Of a DNA stretch of 64,000 nucleotides, positions 8,253 to 16,562 are shown in pieces. The translations under genes were made by a program, and so were the position numbers. This stretch comes from Sphaerimonospora sp050942215. Its GTDB lineage: Bacteria > Actinomycetota > Actinomycetes > Streptosporangiales > Streptosporangiaceae. The stretch covers positions 2,418,001 through 2,482,000 of the forward strand of contig NZ_CP192056.1 of assembly GCF_050942215.1 (NCBI RefSeq), in the 5' to 3' direction. Below the pieces are notes generated by a model. It saw nothing but the letters and a program-made list of their open reading frames with translations, ran no database searches and was not told the DNA's origin. Each line of letters starts with the position of its first letter. Position 1 is the first letter of the stretch.

Positions 8253-9757
8253 CGGCGAAGCGCCTCGTCGAGCGCGGCGCGGAGCTCTGCCGGTCCGTCC
8301 CCTGGCCGGGCGACCCAGGCGACGATGCCGTCCGGGCGGACCAGGACCCCGGGGCAGCCGGCGGGAATGCCGCCCTTGGTGACGACGACATCGGTGTCGG
8401 CGCCGTCCCAGTGGTGTGGCCGGTCGGTCACGACGGTGAACTCGTCGCCGAGTGTGCAGATGCTCGACCGCTCTTCCTCGTCCACGACGACGACCGTCTC
8501 GGGGAAGCGGTGGCCTCGCCGGGCGACACGCAGCGGGTCGGCGCCTTGGTCGTCGTCCCCTGCGACGGCCCCTGTCGCGTATCCGTAGCCGAGATCCTGG
8601 TCCGTGGCGTCGATGTGTCCGCGCTGGTCCTCCAACAGGCGGGCGAGCTCCTCCCTGTCGTCGGCCGCGATGGCCTTTCCGATGTCGCGCATCCGGTTGC
8701 TGTTGGCGACGCTCCATGCGGCGTTGCTGCGTGCGATGTCGATGCGCTCGGCTTCGTAGGTGTCGAGCAGCGCGTCGCCCGCCGTCCCCGCCGCGACCAG
8801 GGCGAGCTTCCAGACCAGGTTGTCGACGTCCTGGACGCCGGTGTTCATGCCGAACCCGCCGGTGGGCGGGAAGGAATGCGCGGCGTCACCGGCGAGGAAG
8901 ATCCGCCGGTCCCGCCACCGGGTGGCGACCTGCGCGCTGAGCCGCCAGGTGGCGATGTCGATGATCTCCGGATCGATGTCGGCGCCGACCGCCGCCCGGA
9001 TGACCTCGACGGCCTCGTCATGTGTCGGAGGCTCGGGACGCGCCTGGGCGCCCGGCCGCATCAGCATCGTGACCCAGCGCTCGGCCCCGTCGATCGGGGC
9101 GATGTTCGCCGGCCTCCCGGACCGGTGGCCGGTGATGAACTGGATGCAGAGCCGGTCGGCGGTCCACCGTGACAGGTCGCCGCGCCAGTAGACGCTCTGG
9201 CCGTAGCCGAGGAGCGGCTCGCCTTCGAGATCGATGTCGAGCAGCCGCCGGACCGCGCTGCCCACCCCGTCGGCGGCGATGACGTAGTCGGCTTCGACCG
9301 ACAGGCCCGTTTCGGTGGTGAGGGTGACGGTGTCGTCGTCCTGCTCGGCCCCGATCACGTTCTGACCGAAGAGCAGTTCGACGTCGTCGAGCGTGCGCAC
9401 CGTGGAAAGCAGGACCCGCTCGACCGTGTCCTGGGCGACGCGGCAGCTTCCCACCGGACTCAGGTGATCGGTCGAGCCGTCGGAGCCGGGGCTGCGTCCG
9501 ACCTCCTCCCCGGCGAGCGAGTCGCAGTAGATGAAGCGGTTCGTCTCCGCCGGCAGGCCGTACGCGGAGACGGCGTCGGCGAGACCCCACCTCGCGAAGA
9601 GCTCCATGGTGCGCGGGCGCACGCCACGGGCCTTGGGATGCCCGCTCGGCCCGACCCGGCGCTCCAGCACCGTGGCTCTCATCCCGAACCTGTTCAGCAG
9701 GAACGCGGCGCTGAGCCCGACAGGACCCGCTCCGACCACCGCGACGTGCGGCTTCAT
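8249..9757 (-). CDS. FAD-dependent aromatic-type monooxygenase
   Basis: 502 aa, group A flavoprotein hydroxylase of the PheA/TfdB/MhpA type. Motifs: N-terminal FAD site VVGAGPVGLSAAFLLNRFG; GVRPRTMELFARWG; DG motif VIAADGVGSAVRRLL; GD motif LAGDAAHSFPPTGGFGMNTG; and a C-terminal thioredoxin-like domain. It would hydroxylate a phenolic or enolic substrate with NAD(P)H and oxygen. Its presence in an operon with sugar-acid enzymes is unusual. ATGA overlap with the upstream dehydrogenase. Confidence 0.87.
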   Translation of the reverse strand: MKPHVAVVGAGPVGLSAAFLLNRFGMRATVLERRVGPSGHPKARGVRPRTMELFARWGLADAVSAYGLPAETNRFIYCDSLAGEEVGRSPGSDGSTDHLSPVGSCRVAQDTVERVLLSTVRTLDDVELLFGQNVIGAEQDDDTVTLTTETGLSVEADYVIAADGVGSAVRRLLDIDLEGEPLLGYGQSVYWRGDLSRWTADRLCIQFITGHRSGRPANIAPIDGAERWVTMLMRPGAQARPEPPTHDEAVEVIRAAVGADIDPEIIDIATWRLSAQVATRWRDRRIFLAGDAAHSFPPTGGFGMNTGVQDVDNLVWKLALVAAGTAGDALLDTYEAERIDIARSNAAWSVANSNRMRDIGKAIAADDREELARLLEDQRGHIDATDQDLGYGYATGAVAGDDDQGADPLRVARRGHRFPETVVVVDEEERSSICTLGDEFTVVTDRPHHWDGADTDVVVTKGGIPAGCPGVLVRPDGIVAWVARPGDGPAELRAALDEALRR

Positions 9758-10665
9758 GGGTTCACCTCATTGATCTGCTCGCTGATCCGAAAGAGGCCGG
9801 CCGGGTCCGCTTCACCCAGACCCCGGCTCGCGGCCGTCAAGAACATCTGCCTGCCCGCCTCGAAGACCACCGCCGGGACCCCGTGCCGGCTGAGGAGATC
9901 GGCGACCAGGTCGAGTACCTCGGTCATGCCCTCGACCGTGGCGCCGGTGCCGTCCGTCCGGTCCGCATGGACGAGGCGGAGCGTGCGGGACAACATCGCG
10001 CTCTGGGCCCATCCCGCGGTCAGCAGCTCATCCGCCACACCGAGGTCGATCCCGACTTTGTGCAGCAGCGCCACTGCTTCTCCCGCCACGGCCATGTGGC
10101 AGCTGGTGAGGAGCTGGTTGACGAGCTTGAGCTCCAGGCCCGCGGTGGGACCGCCGACATACGTGATCCGGCCGGCCAGTGCCGCGAGTACGGGACTGGC
10201 GCGTTCGAAGGCGGCCTCGTCCCCGCCGGCCATGACCGCCAACGATCCACCGCGGGCTCCGTCGGGACCGCCGCTCACCGGAGCGGCCAGGAAAGCCGCA
10301 CCATGCTCGGTGGCGATCTGCGCGATGCGGCGCGCCAGGGCGGGAGCGAAAGTGCCGTGCTCGACGAAGACCCGGCCCTCGGTGGCGGTCGCATTCGACA
10401 GAAGGCCGGATTCACCCAGGTAGATGACCTCCGTGGCGGTGGTATCGCGCATGCAGGTCAGCACGATGGCGCACCGCTCGACGACCTCTCCCAGGCTGGG
10501 CGCCCAAATCGCGCCCGCCTTTTCTGCCGCGGCGGCATTGGCACGCGTCCGGTTGTGCACCACGATCTCGTGACCGGTGTCGAGCAGTCGTTGGATCATC
10601 GCGGTGCCCATGGCGCCGGTGCCGACGTAACCGATGGGGCCGGCGCAGCCGGTCGGGCCGATCAT
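9754..10665 (-). CDS. NAD(P)-dependent beta-hydroxyacid dehydrogenase (3-hydroxyisobutyrate / tartronate semialdehyde reductase family)
   Basis: 303 aa. Rossmann motif GYVGTGAMGTAMIQRLL, substrate loop APVSGGPDGARGGSLAVMAGG and the catalytic-lysine segment GLELKLVNQLL are all present. It reversibly oxidises a 3-hydroxy acid. Beside a Hyi-like protein, reduction of tartronate semialdehyde to glycerate is an attractive role, but family membership alone does not fix it. The start overlaps the dehydratase stop by 4 nt. Confidence 0.85.
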   Translation of the reverse strand: MIGPTGCAGPIGYVGTGAMGTAMIQRLLDTGHEIVVHNRTRANAAAAEKAGAIWAPSLGEVVERCAIVLTCMRDTTATEVIYLGESGLLSNATATEGRVFVEHGTFAPALARRIAQIATEHGAAFLAAPVSGGPDGARGGSLAVMAGGDEAAFERASPVLAALAGRITYVGGPTAGLELKLVNQLLTSCHMAVAGEAVALLHKVGIDLGVADELLTAGWAQSAMLSRTLRLVHADRTDGTGATVEGMTEVLDLVADLLSRHGVPAVVFEAGRQMFLTAASRGLGEADPAGLFRISEQINEVNP

Positions 10666-12350
10666 CGCGGGCCCCTGAGGAAATCGAAGTCGCAGCCGAG
10701 GTCGGCCTGCTGGACGTGGTGGCGGTAGAGCCTCTCATAACCCCGGGCCTCGACGGTGACCGGCACCCATCCGGCGGCCCGGCGGGCCAGCTCGTCCGGT
10801 GGTACGAGCAGGTCGATCCGGTTCTGCTCGGTATCGAGCTCGATGAGGTCGCCGTCCCGGACGAGCGCCAGCGGTCCGCCGGCGGCCGCTTCGGGCGCCA
10901 CGTGCAGCACGACGGTGCCCGACGCCGTCCCGCTCATCCGGGCGTCGGAGACGCGGACCATGTCCGTCACTCCCCGCCGCCGCAGCTTCGCCGGGATCGG
11001 CAGGTGGCCGACCTCCGGCATGCCCGGGCCTCCGACGGGCCCGGCACCGCGCAGCACGAGCACCGAGTCGGCGTCGACGGCGAGTTCGGGGTCGTCGATG
11101 CGGGCGTGCAGGTCGTCCACCCCGTCGAAGACCACGGCGCGTCCGGTGTGCCGGCACAACCGCGGGTCGGCGGCGGACCGCTTCAGGACGGCCCCCGAGG
11201 GCGCAAGGCTGCCGGAGAGCAGGGCGAGGGGACCCGCCGGGCCCGCGGGGTCCTCGACACTGCGCAGGCAGCGCGGTGCCGCTGGGGGTGCCTGCACCGA
11301 CTCCTTCCACGGACGGTCGTCCCCTGCCAGCGCCTCAAGGTCGGCGAGATCGGCGAGCCGGTGCATCAGGGCGGGCACGGCGCCGTCGATCTCCAGATCG
11401 TGCAGGAAGTGCCTCCCGGACGGGCGCACGTCGGCCAGGAAGGGCGTGGTGTCGCTGAGGTGGCGCAGTTCGTCCATGCTCAGCGGCGTCCTGAGTCTGC
11501 CGGAGATGGCCTGCAGGTGCAGGACGGCGTTGGTGGAGCCCCCCACGGCGCACAGCGCCCGGAACGCGTTCGCCAGGGAGGCCCGGGTGACGACGGCGTC
11601 GGGGGCGAGGCCCGCCCGCGTCCGGGCGACGATCGCCCGCCCGGTCTCCTCCGCCACCGCCGATCGCTGTGCCGACGAGGCGGGCAGCAGCGCGCTGCCG
11701 GGGAGGGACATGCCCAGGACTTCGGCGATGACGGCCATCGTGACGGCCGTGCCCATCACGTTGCACGTCCCGACGCCGCAGCTGAGGCAGCCCTCGAGCT
11801 CGGCCCAGCCATCGTCGTCGAGTTCGCCGGAACGGCGCGCGTCGATCAGCGGCCAGAGGTGCTCGACGGTCATCGGCTCGCCCTGCCAGCGCGACAGCGG
11901 CCGTGGCCCGGCGGCCAGCGCGAGCGCCGGCTTGCCCGCGCTCAGCGCCCCCATGAGCTGGGCGGGGATCGTCTTGTCGCACCCGCCGAGGAGGACGACG
12001 CCGTCGATCGGGGCCGCGAGGATCATCTCCTCGGTGTCCATGGCCAGCAGGTTCCGCAGATACATGCTCGACGGCCGGGTGAAGGCCTCGGCGATGGAGA
12101 TGGTCGGAAACTCCAGCGGCAACCCACCGGCTGCGATCACACCCTTCTTCACCTGCTCGGCGAGCTGCCGCAGGCCGCCGTTGCAGGGGTTGAGCTCACT
12201 CCAGGTGTTGGCGATGCCGATCACCGGGCCGGTGCCGACGGCCCCGGCCGACATCCCCGAACCGCGCAGGAAGCCCCGCGTGATCAGTCCGTCCGGCCCG
12301 GGGTCCTTGAGTAGTTCCCCCCGGGCGCGCTTGATTCCTTCCTGGGACAT
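10662..12350 (-). CDS. IlvD/Edd-family Fe-S dehydratase, probably a sugar-acid dehydratase
   Basis: 562 aa. Cluster cysteines are visible in GGCDKTIPAQLMGA and CGVGTCNVMGTAVTM; GSTNAVLHLQAI and DARMSGTASGTVVLHVAPEA are typical. The GTCN-MGTA form resembles L-arabonate/D-xylonate dehydratases more than biosynthetic IlvD. Its place in a transporter-linked catabolic operon also argues against a role in valine/isoleucine synthesis. It begins directly after the TAG of the binding-protein gene. Confidence 0.83.
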   Translation of the reverse strand: MSQEGIKRARGELLKDPGPDGLITRGFLRGSGMSAGAVGTGPVIGIANTWSELNPCNGGLRQLAEQVKKGVIAAGGLPLEFPTISIAEAFTRPSSMYLRNLLAMDTEEMILAAPIDGVVLLGGCDKTIPAQLMGALSAGKPALALAAGPRPLSRWQGEPMTVEHLWPLIDARRSGELDDDGWAELEGCLSCGVGTCNVMGTAVTMAVIAEVLGMSLPGSALLPASSAQRSAVAEETGRAIVARTRAGLAPDAVVTRASLANAFRALCAVGGSTNAVLHLQAISGRLRTPLSMDELRHLSDTTPFLADVRPSGRHFLHDLEIDGAVPALMHRLADLADLEALAGDDRPWKESVQAPPAAPRCLRSVEDPAGPAGPLALLSGSLAPSGAVLKRSAADPRLCRHTGRAVVFDGVDDLHARIDDPELAVDADSVLVLRGAGPVGGPGMPEVGHLPIPAKLRRRGVTDMVRVSDARMSGTASGTVVLHVAPEAAAGGPLALVRDGDLIELDTEQNRIDLLVPPDELARRAAGWVPVTVEARGYERLYRHHVQQADLGCDFDFLRGPR

Positions 12351-13328
12351 CTAGGAGCCGTGGATCATCTTGTCGGCCGGAACCGAGCCCTTGATAGCGC
12401 CGTACCGCTCGAAGATGTCGAGCAGGCGCTGCACCTTGGCGGCATCGAGCGGTCCCCGCTGGTACTCGCCGAGAGCGACGACCGGCGGTACCTGGTCGTT
12501 CAGCTTGGTCGACGGCACGAACCGCGCGACTTCGTCCATGTGGTCCGCGGCGTAGTCGTAGGCGGTCCGGACCCCCCTGATGAACTTCTCGGTGACATCG
12601 GGGTTGGCGGTCATGAACTTGTCCGAGCCGATGAAGACCGCACCGGGCGACCCTGGCACGGCCAGCTCTCCGGTGACGTACGTCAAGATCTCGGTTTTGC
12701 CGGTTTTGAGCGCGACCGACAGCCACGGCTCGTTGACCAGCGCCGCGTCGACCGTCCCGTCCGCCACCGTGTCGCCGATCGCGGGGAAGGGGACGGCCAC
12801 CCTTTTCAGCGCCGTGTAGTTGCCACCGAGACTGTCGACTGCGTGCGCCTGCGCGGGGTCGACCTCGGTGGAGTCGGCCGCCCAGGTGCGGACGTCCTTC
12901 ATGTTCTTGATGCCGGCGGCCTTGTTGACGATGACCGCCTGGTACTTGCTCTCCGGGTCGGTCGGGATGACGTTCGCCGCCCCGATCATCTTGATGCCGA
13001 GGCCCTTCTCGATGGCCTGGGCGGCGGCGCCGAAGCCGGACATGCTGAACTGCGTCTGGCCGTTCAGGGTGTTCGGGATGGCGACGGAGCCGTCCTCGAG
13101 CACCTTGAGGTCGAGCCGGAGCCCGAGATCCTCGAAGACGCCGTTCTCGACGGCGAGGTACATCGGGGTCGAGGTGGCGGCGCCGGGGCTGACCGCCACC
13201 GTGAGCTCGGTGAGGCCGTCGGCGCCCGTTTCCGGCTTGCCGGAGTCCGACCCGCAGGCCGTGAGGGCCAGTGCGAGCGCGACGGTCGTGGCGGGCGCCA
13301 GGACGGCGCGGATGCGTCTGATGAACAT
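12351..13328 (-). CDS. ABC transporter substrate-binding lipoprotein, NitT/TauT (SsuA-like) type
   Basis: 325 aa. The signal peptide ends in a lipobox (LALTACGSD); the mature part follows the NMT1/SsuA pattern (VSPGAATSTPMYLAVENGVFEDLGL, KAAGIKNMKDV). ATG 13328 is preceded by AAGGAG. This class binds aliphatic or aromatic carboxylates, sulfonates, taurine or nitrate. Here it delivers the unknown substrate of the operon to the permease pair encoded just upstream. Confidence 0.88.
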   Translation of the reverse strand: MFIRRIRAVLAPATTVALALALTACGSDSGKPETGADGLTELTVAVSPGAATSTPMYLAVENGVFEDLGLRLDLKVLEDGSVAIPNTLNGQTQFSMSGFGAAAQAIEKGLGIKMIGAANVIPTDPESKYQAVIVNKAAGIKNMKDVRTWAADSTEVDPAQAHAVDSLGGNYTALKRVAVPFPAIGDTVADGTVDAALVNEPWLSVALKTGKTEILTYVTGELAVPGSPGAVFIGSDKFMTANPDVTEKFIRGVRTAYDYAADHMDEVARFVPSTKLNDQVPPVVALGEYQRGPLDAAKVQRLLDIFERYGAIKGSVPADKMIHGS

Positions 13329-13375
13329 GCTGCCGGGACTCCTTGGTAGGGATCTGCTGGAGAGCACCCGAGGGC

Positions 13376-14206
13376 TCAGTGTCTGACCTCACGCAGCACG
13401 CGGGCGCGTAGCCGCGCGAAGCGGGGGTCGGACTTGGTGGTGATCTGGTCGCGGTCGACGCCGAGATCGACCTCCACGCACTCGGCGACCGAGGCCGGGG
13501 AGCCGCCCAGGACGATGACGCGATCGGACATGTAGACCGCCTCGTCGATGTCATGGGTGACGGAGATGACCGTCATGGCGTACTTCTTCTTCAGGGACAG
13601 GACGAGGTCTTCGAGATCGGCACGCGTCTGGGCGTCGACCGACGCGAACGGCTCGTCCATCAACAGCACCTGCGGCCGGTAGGCCAGGGCACGTGCGATG
13701 GCGACGCGCTGTTGCATGCCCCCCGAGAGCTGCCAGGGGTACTGCCGGCGCGTGTGGCCCAGCCCCACGGCCTGGAGCGCTTCGTCCGCCCGGAGTCGTC
13801 GCTCGGCGGCGGGGACGCCTTTGCCGCGCAGGGGTAACACGACGTTCCCCGCGATGGAGAGCCACGGCAGCAGGGAGCGGCTGTAATCCTGGAAGACCAC
13901 GGCCAGGTTGGCAGGGGTCTCCGCGGCGACACGCTCGTCGCCGACATGGATCTCACCCGCGGTGGGCGTCAGGAGACCGGCGATACAACGCAGGACCGTC
14001 GTCTTGCCGGAGCCTGACGGTCCGACGATCGACACGTACTCCCCGCTGGAGACGGCGAAGTCGACGCAGCCGAGCACGGTCCGTGCCGCGGTGCCGGAGC
14101 CGAAGGCCCGGTGCAGGCCCCTGACGCGGACGTGCCCGCCCGCTGCCACGGCCTCGGCCGGCGACTCGAGCGTCACGTGGCCACCGCCCGCATCTGCAGA
14201 TGCCAT
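13376..14206 (-). CDS. ABC transporter ATP-binding protein, NitT/TauT type
   Basis: 276 aa. Walker A GPSGSGKTTVLRC, signature LSGGMQQRVAIARAL, Walker B VLLMDEPFASVD and H-loop VTHDIDEAVYMSDR. ATG 14206 has AAAAGGA 7 nt upstream; a GTG at 14176 that overlaps the permease stop (GTGA) is an alternative start. Drives the two permeases of this operon. Confidence 0.9.
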   Translation of the reverse strand: MASADAGGGHVTLESPAEAVAAGGHVRVRGLHRAFGSGTAARTVLGCVDFAVSSGEYVSIVGPSGSGKTTVLRCIAGLLTPTAGEIHVGDERVAAETPANLAVVFQDYSRSLLPWLSIAGNVVLPLRGKGVPAAERRLRADEALQAVGLGHTRRQYPWQLSGGMQQRVAIARALAYRPQVLLMDEPFASVDAQTRADLEDLVLSLKKKYAMTVISVTHDIDEAVYMSDRVIVLGGSPASVAECVEVDLGVDRDQITTKSDPRFARLRARVLREVRH

Positions 14207-14940
14207 CGCAGGATCCTTTTCTCGAGCACTTCGAACAATTTGTTGAGGATGTAACCGACCAGGCCCATCAGCAGGATCGCCGTCCACATGGCCAGCAGGT
14301 CGAAGCTGTACTGGGCGGCACGGGCGAAGGCTCCGACCCCCTCGGCGGAGACCACCATCTCGGTGACGATCACGGCGATCAGCGATAGCGCGAGCCCGAC
14401 CCGGACACCCGCGAAGATCTGGGGGGAGGCGCCGGGAAGCGTGACGTAGAGCAACCGCTGGAGCCGGGGGACGCGGAAGACCTGCGCGCTGTCCCGCACC
14501 ACCGTGTCGACACCGCGGACGCCGTCGATGGTGTTCAGCAGCACCGGCCACACGGACGCGAAGACCACCACACTCAGCCTCATCCGCTGGTCGATGCCCA
14601 ACGCCGAGATGAAGGCGGGGACCAACGCGATGGCAGGAAGGGCCCGCAGGAACTCCAGCAACGGTGCCAGGAAGTCGGCGATCACGCGGTTGGCCGCGAG
14701 CAGGACGCCCGCGGTGATGCCCAGCACGATGGCGATGCCGTACCCCACCGCGAAGGTCGACAGCGTCATCCCCAGGACGTGCAGGTCGCCACCCGCGAGC
14801 CAGGTATCGGCGAACGCCCGCAGTATGTCGCGCAGCGGCGGGAAATAGAGCGAGGTGCTGCCGGACGACGCGAACCACCACACGGCGACCAGCACCGCGG
14901 GGAGAACGAACTCAAGTGCGACCTGCCTGAGACGCTTCAT
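14173..14940 (-). CDS. ABC transporter permease, NitT/TauT type (second)
   Basis: 255 aa, a BPD_transp_1 inner-membrane protein with about six hydrophobic segments. The cytoplasmic EAA-like loop is at VFRVPRLQRLLYVTLPGASPQ (shown in part as QRLLYVTLPGASPQ). ATGA overlap with the first permease; together they form a heterodimeric channel. Confidence 0.88.
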   Translation of the reverse strand: MKRLRQVALEFVLPAVLVAVWWFASSGSTSLYFPPLRDILRAFADTWLAGGDLHVLGMTLSTFAVGYGIAIVLGITAGVLLAANRVIADFLAPLLEFLRALPAIALVPAFISALGIDQRMRLSVVVFASVWPVLLNTIDGVRGVDTVVRDSAQVFRVPRLQRLLYVTLPGASPQIFAGVRVGLALSLIAVIVTEMVVSAEGVGAFARAAQYSFDLLAMWTAILLMGLVGYILNKLFEVLEKRILRWHLQMRAVAT

Positions 14941-15728
14941 GCGGCATCCCTCCGCCGCTGCGCCGCGTGCCAGAAGATCGCACGCCGTTCGACGGCGGCG
15001 AACGTCTGGTTGACGAGCACGCCGAGGCAACCGCTGAGCAGGACGTACACGAATCCGCGCGCCGGGTTGCCGTTGGCCTGGCTGAGCAGGATCTCGTGGC
15101 CGATGCCGGGGGCGCTGGTGACGATCTCCGCCCCGATCGAGATCAGCAGGGCCACCGTAGCGGCGACCCGGAGTCCCGTCGCCACCAGCGGCAGCGCGCT
15201 CGGCAGGTAGAGGAAGACGACGCGCTGCCGGCGGCTGAGCCGGAACACCTGAACCGATGCGCGGGCGACCGCGTCGACGTGGCCGATGCCGTACGCCGAC
15301 TGAACGAGAATCGGCCACGTCGCCGCCAGCGCGATCAGGAAGACCTTCATCTCGGACGTGGCGCCGAAGACCAGCACGGCGAGCGGCACCAACATGATCG
15401 CCGGGACCGTGCGCAGGAAGTCCACAAGCCCGCCGGTCATCCGCGTGGCCACCGTGCTGGCGCCGACCATCAGCCCGAGCGAGATTCCGGCCGCGGAGGC
15501 GATGAGCATTCCCAGCGCCCACGACTGGAGGGTCCCGCCGAGGGCCGTCCAGAAGGCCGAGGTCGGTACTGTCGCCCGCAGCGCCTCGAGAACCGGGGCG
15601 ACCGGCGGAACCGCCCGCGCATCGAGCCACCGCGCGCCGAGTTCCCACAGGGCCACGGTCAGCCCGGCGAGGGCGAGGCGTTGGGCGACGGCAGACACGA
15701 CGGTCGTCGCCCCTCTCGGTTGAGCCAT
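14937..15728 (-). CDS. ABC transporter permease, NitT/TauT type (first gene of the operon)
   Basis: 263 aa membrane protein homologous to its neighbour, with the EAA loop in FRLSRRQRVVFLYLPSALP. First gene of the ten-gene catabolic operon. ATG 15728 is listed, but GTG 15734, two codons earlier and behind GAGGGGGAA, is an equally good start. Confidence 0.85.
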   Translation of the reverse strand: MAQPRGATTVVSAVAQRLALAGLTVALWELGARWLDARAVPPVAPVLEALRATVPTSAFWTALGGTLQSWALGMLIASAAGISLGLMVGASTVATRMTGGLVDFLRTVPAIMLVPLAVLVFGATSEMKVFLIALAATWPILVQSAYGIGHVDAVARASVQVFRLSRRQRVVFLYLPSALPLVATGLRVAATVALLISIGAEIVTSAPGIGHEILLSQANGNPARGFVYVLLSGCLGVLVNQTFAAVERRAIFWHAAQRRRDAA

Positions 15729-15779
15729 GGCCACAGACGTTTCCCCCTCGACGACCAGGAGTAATGTGGGCCACACCGT

Positions 15780-15830
15780 GTCATATAAGTGATAGATCTC
15801 TCAAGAGTTCTTGTGATATATCTGTAGCGA
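15780..15830. promoter_or_regulatory. Direct-repeat operator / promoter region of the catabolic operon
   Basis: A strikingly AT-rich patch upstream of the operon. It holds two copies of an 11-mer differing at one base, GTGATAGATCT (15789-15799) and GTGATATATCT (15813-15823), 24 bp apart. A spacing near two helical turns fits a dimeric activator or repressor. No regulator gene adjoins it. Confidence 0.4.
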
Positions 15831-15925
15831 ACGCTTCCCGTCCAGAAAGAGCCCAACACTGCGGGGGTGGTCCGCGGCGCCTGGTCGCAGGTGTCAAGTC
15901 AAACAGGACATCGGGGTAGTTATCG

Positions 15926-16084
15926 CTATGCTGTCGCCTCCGTGCCCTTGTCGGCCCGGTCGTCGTCAGGCCTGTTGATCCACGCCCCGGTCGGGATCTC
16001 GGGCAGGCTCGGCCCGCGGGTGAACCGCCGCGGGTCGGCGGCCCGGAAAGCCTCGATGGTCGCGGCACGGTTGTGTGGACGGCC
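15926..16084 (-). pseudogene. Remnant of an IS3-type transposase C-terminus
   Basis: The minus strand reads RPHNRAATIEAFRAADPRRF and closes with LPEIPTGAWINRP, which resembles the extreme C-terminus of IS3/IS481-type transposases. The DDE catalytic domain is absent and the frame continues upstream into unrelated sequence. Confidence 0.55.
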
Positions 16085-16184
16085 TGCGGTGGCGATGTGC
16101 GTCGAAAAGGGGGTAGGTAGGTTAGAACCTGAGCGCGTTGTGCCTGGTGAGCCCGGAAATCGCCCTGGAAGCGTGATCACCGCG

Positions 16185-16454
16185 TCACGATCTCACGGCG
16201 TATCCCGGCCTGCGGCCGATCTCAGAACACGTCATATCGTCCGGAGGTGAGAGGAACAGATCCAGCCGTGGGCCCCAGTCGTGATCTGTCGACCGTGCGG
16301 TGTCGATCCCGAGCACCTCCGATCCCGGGCCGACCCTCGCGGCGGCGTACCGCAGCCCGGGGTATTCCACATTGAGGATCGGCCGGACCGCCTCCCCGTA
16401 GAGGATCCGTGACAGCGTGAGACCCGGCAGGAACTCGGCGGCGGGAGTCGTCAT
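16185..16454 (-). pseudogene. Truncated DUF4037-type gene
   Basis: Begins like DUF4037 proteins (FLPGLTLSRILYGEAVRP, LGIDTARSTDHDWGPRLDLF), whose nucleotidyltransferase-like motif is around STDHDWG. Homology stops after about 70 residues (FLSPPD) and the frame ends after 89, whereas family members exceed 300 aa. The nearby IS3-type debris in the same orientation suggests insertion followed by deletion. Confidence 0.7.
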
Positions 16455-16562
16455 GAGATCACAGTGCAGGGCCGGCGGCCCGGGGGCCACCGGGTTTCGC
16501 CACGCCGTCCCGCCCCTGGCGTCGCGGATCGCGGGCACTCGGCTGCTGCCTCGCCTCGCGCT

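Noticed and set aside
10716..12354. Two 532-codon plus-strand frames opposite the IlvD/Edd gene
   Set aside because: Codon-bias shadows of a well-conserved minus-strand dehydratase.
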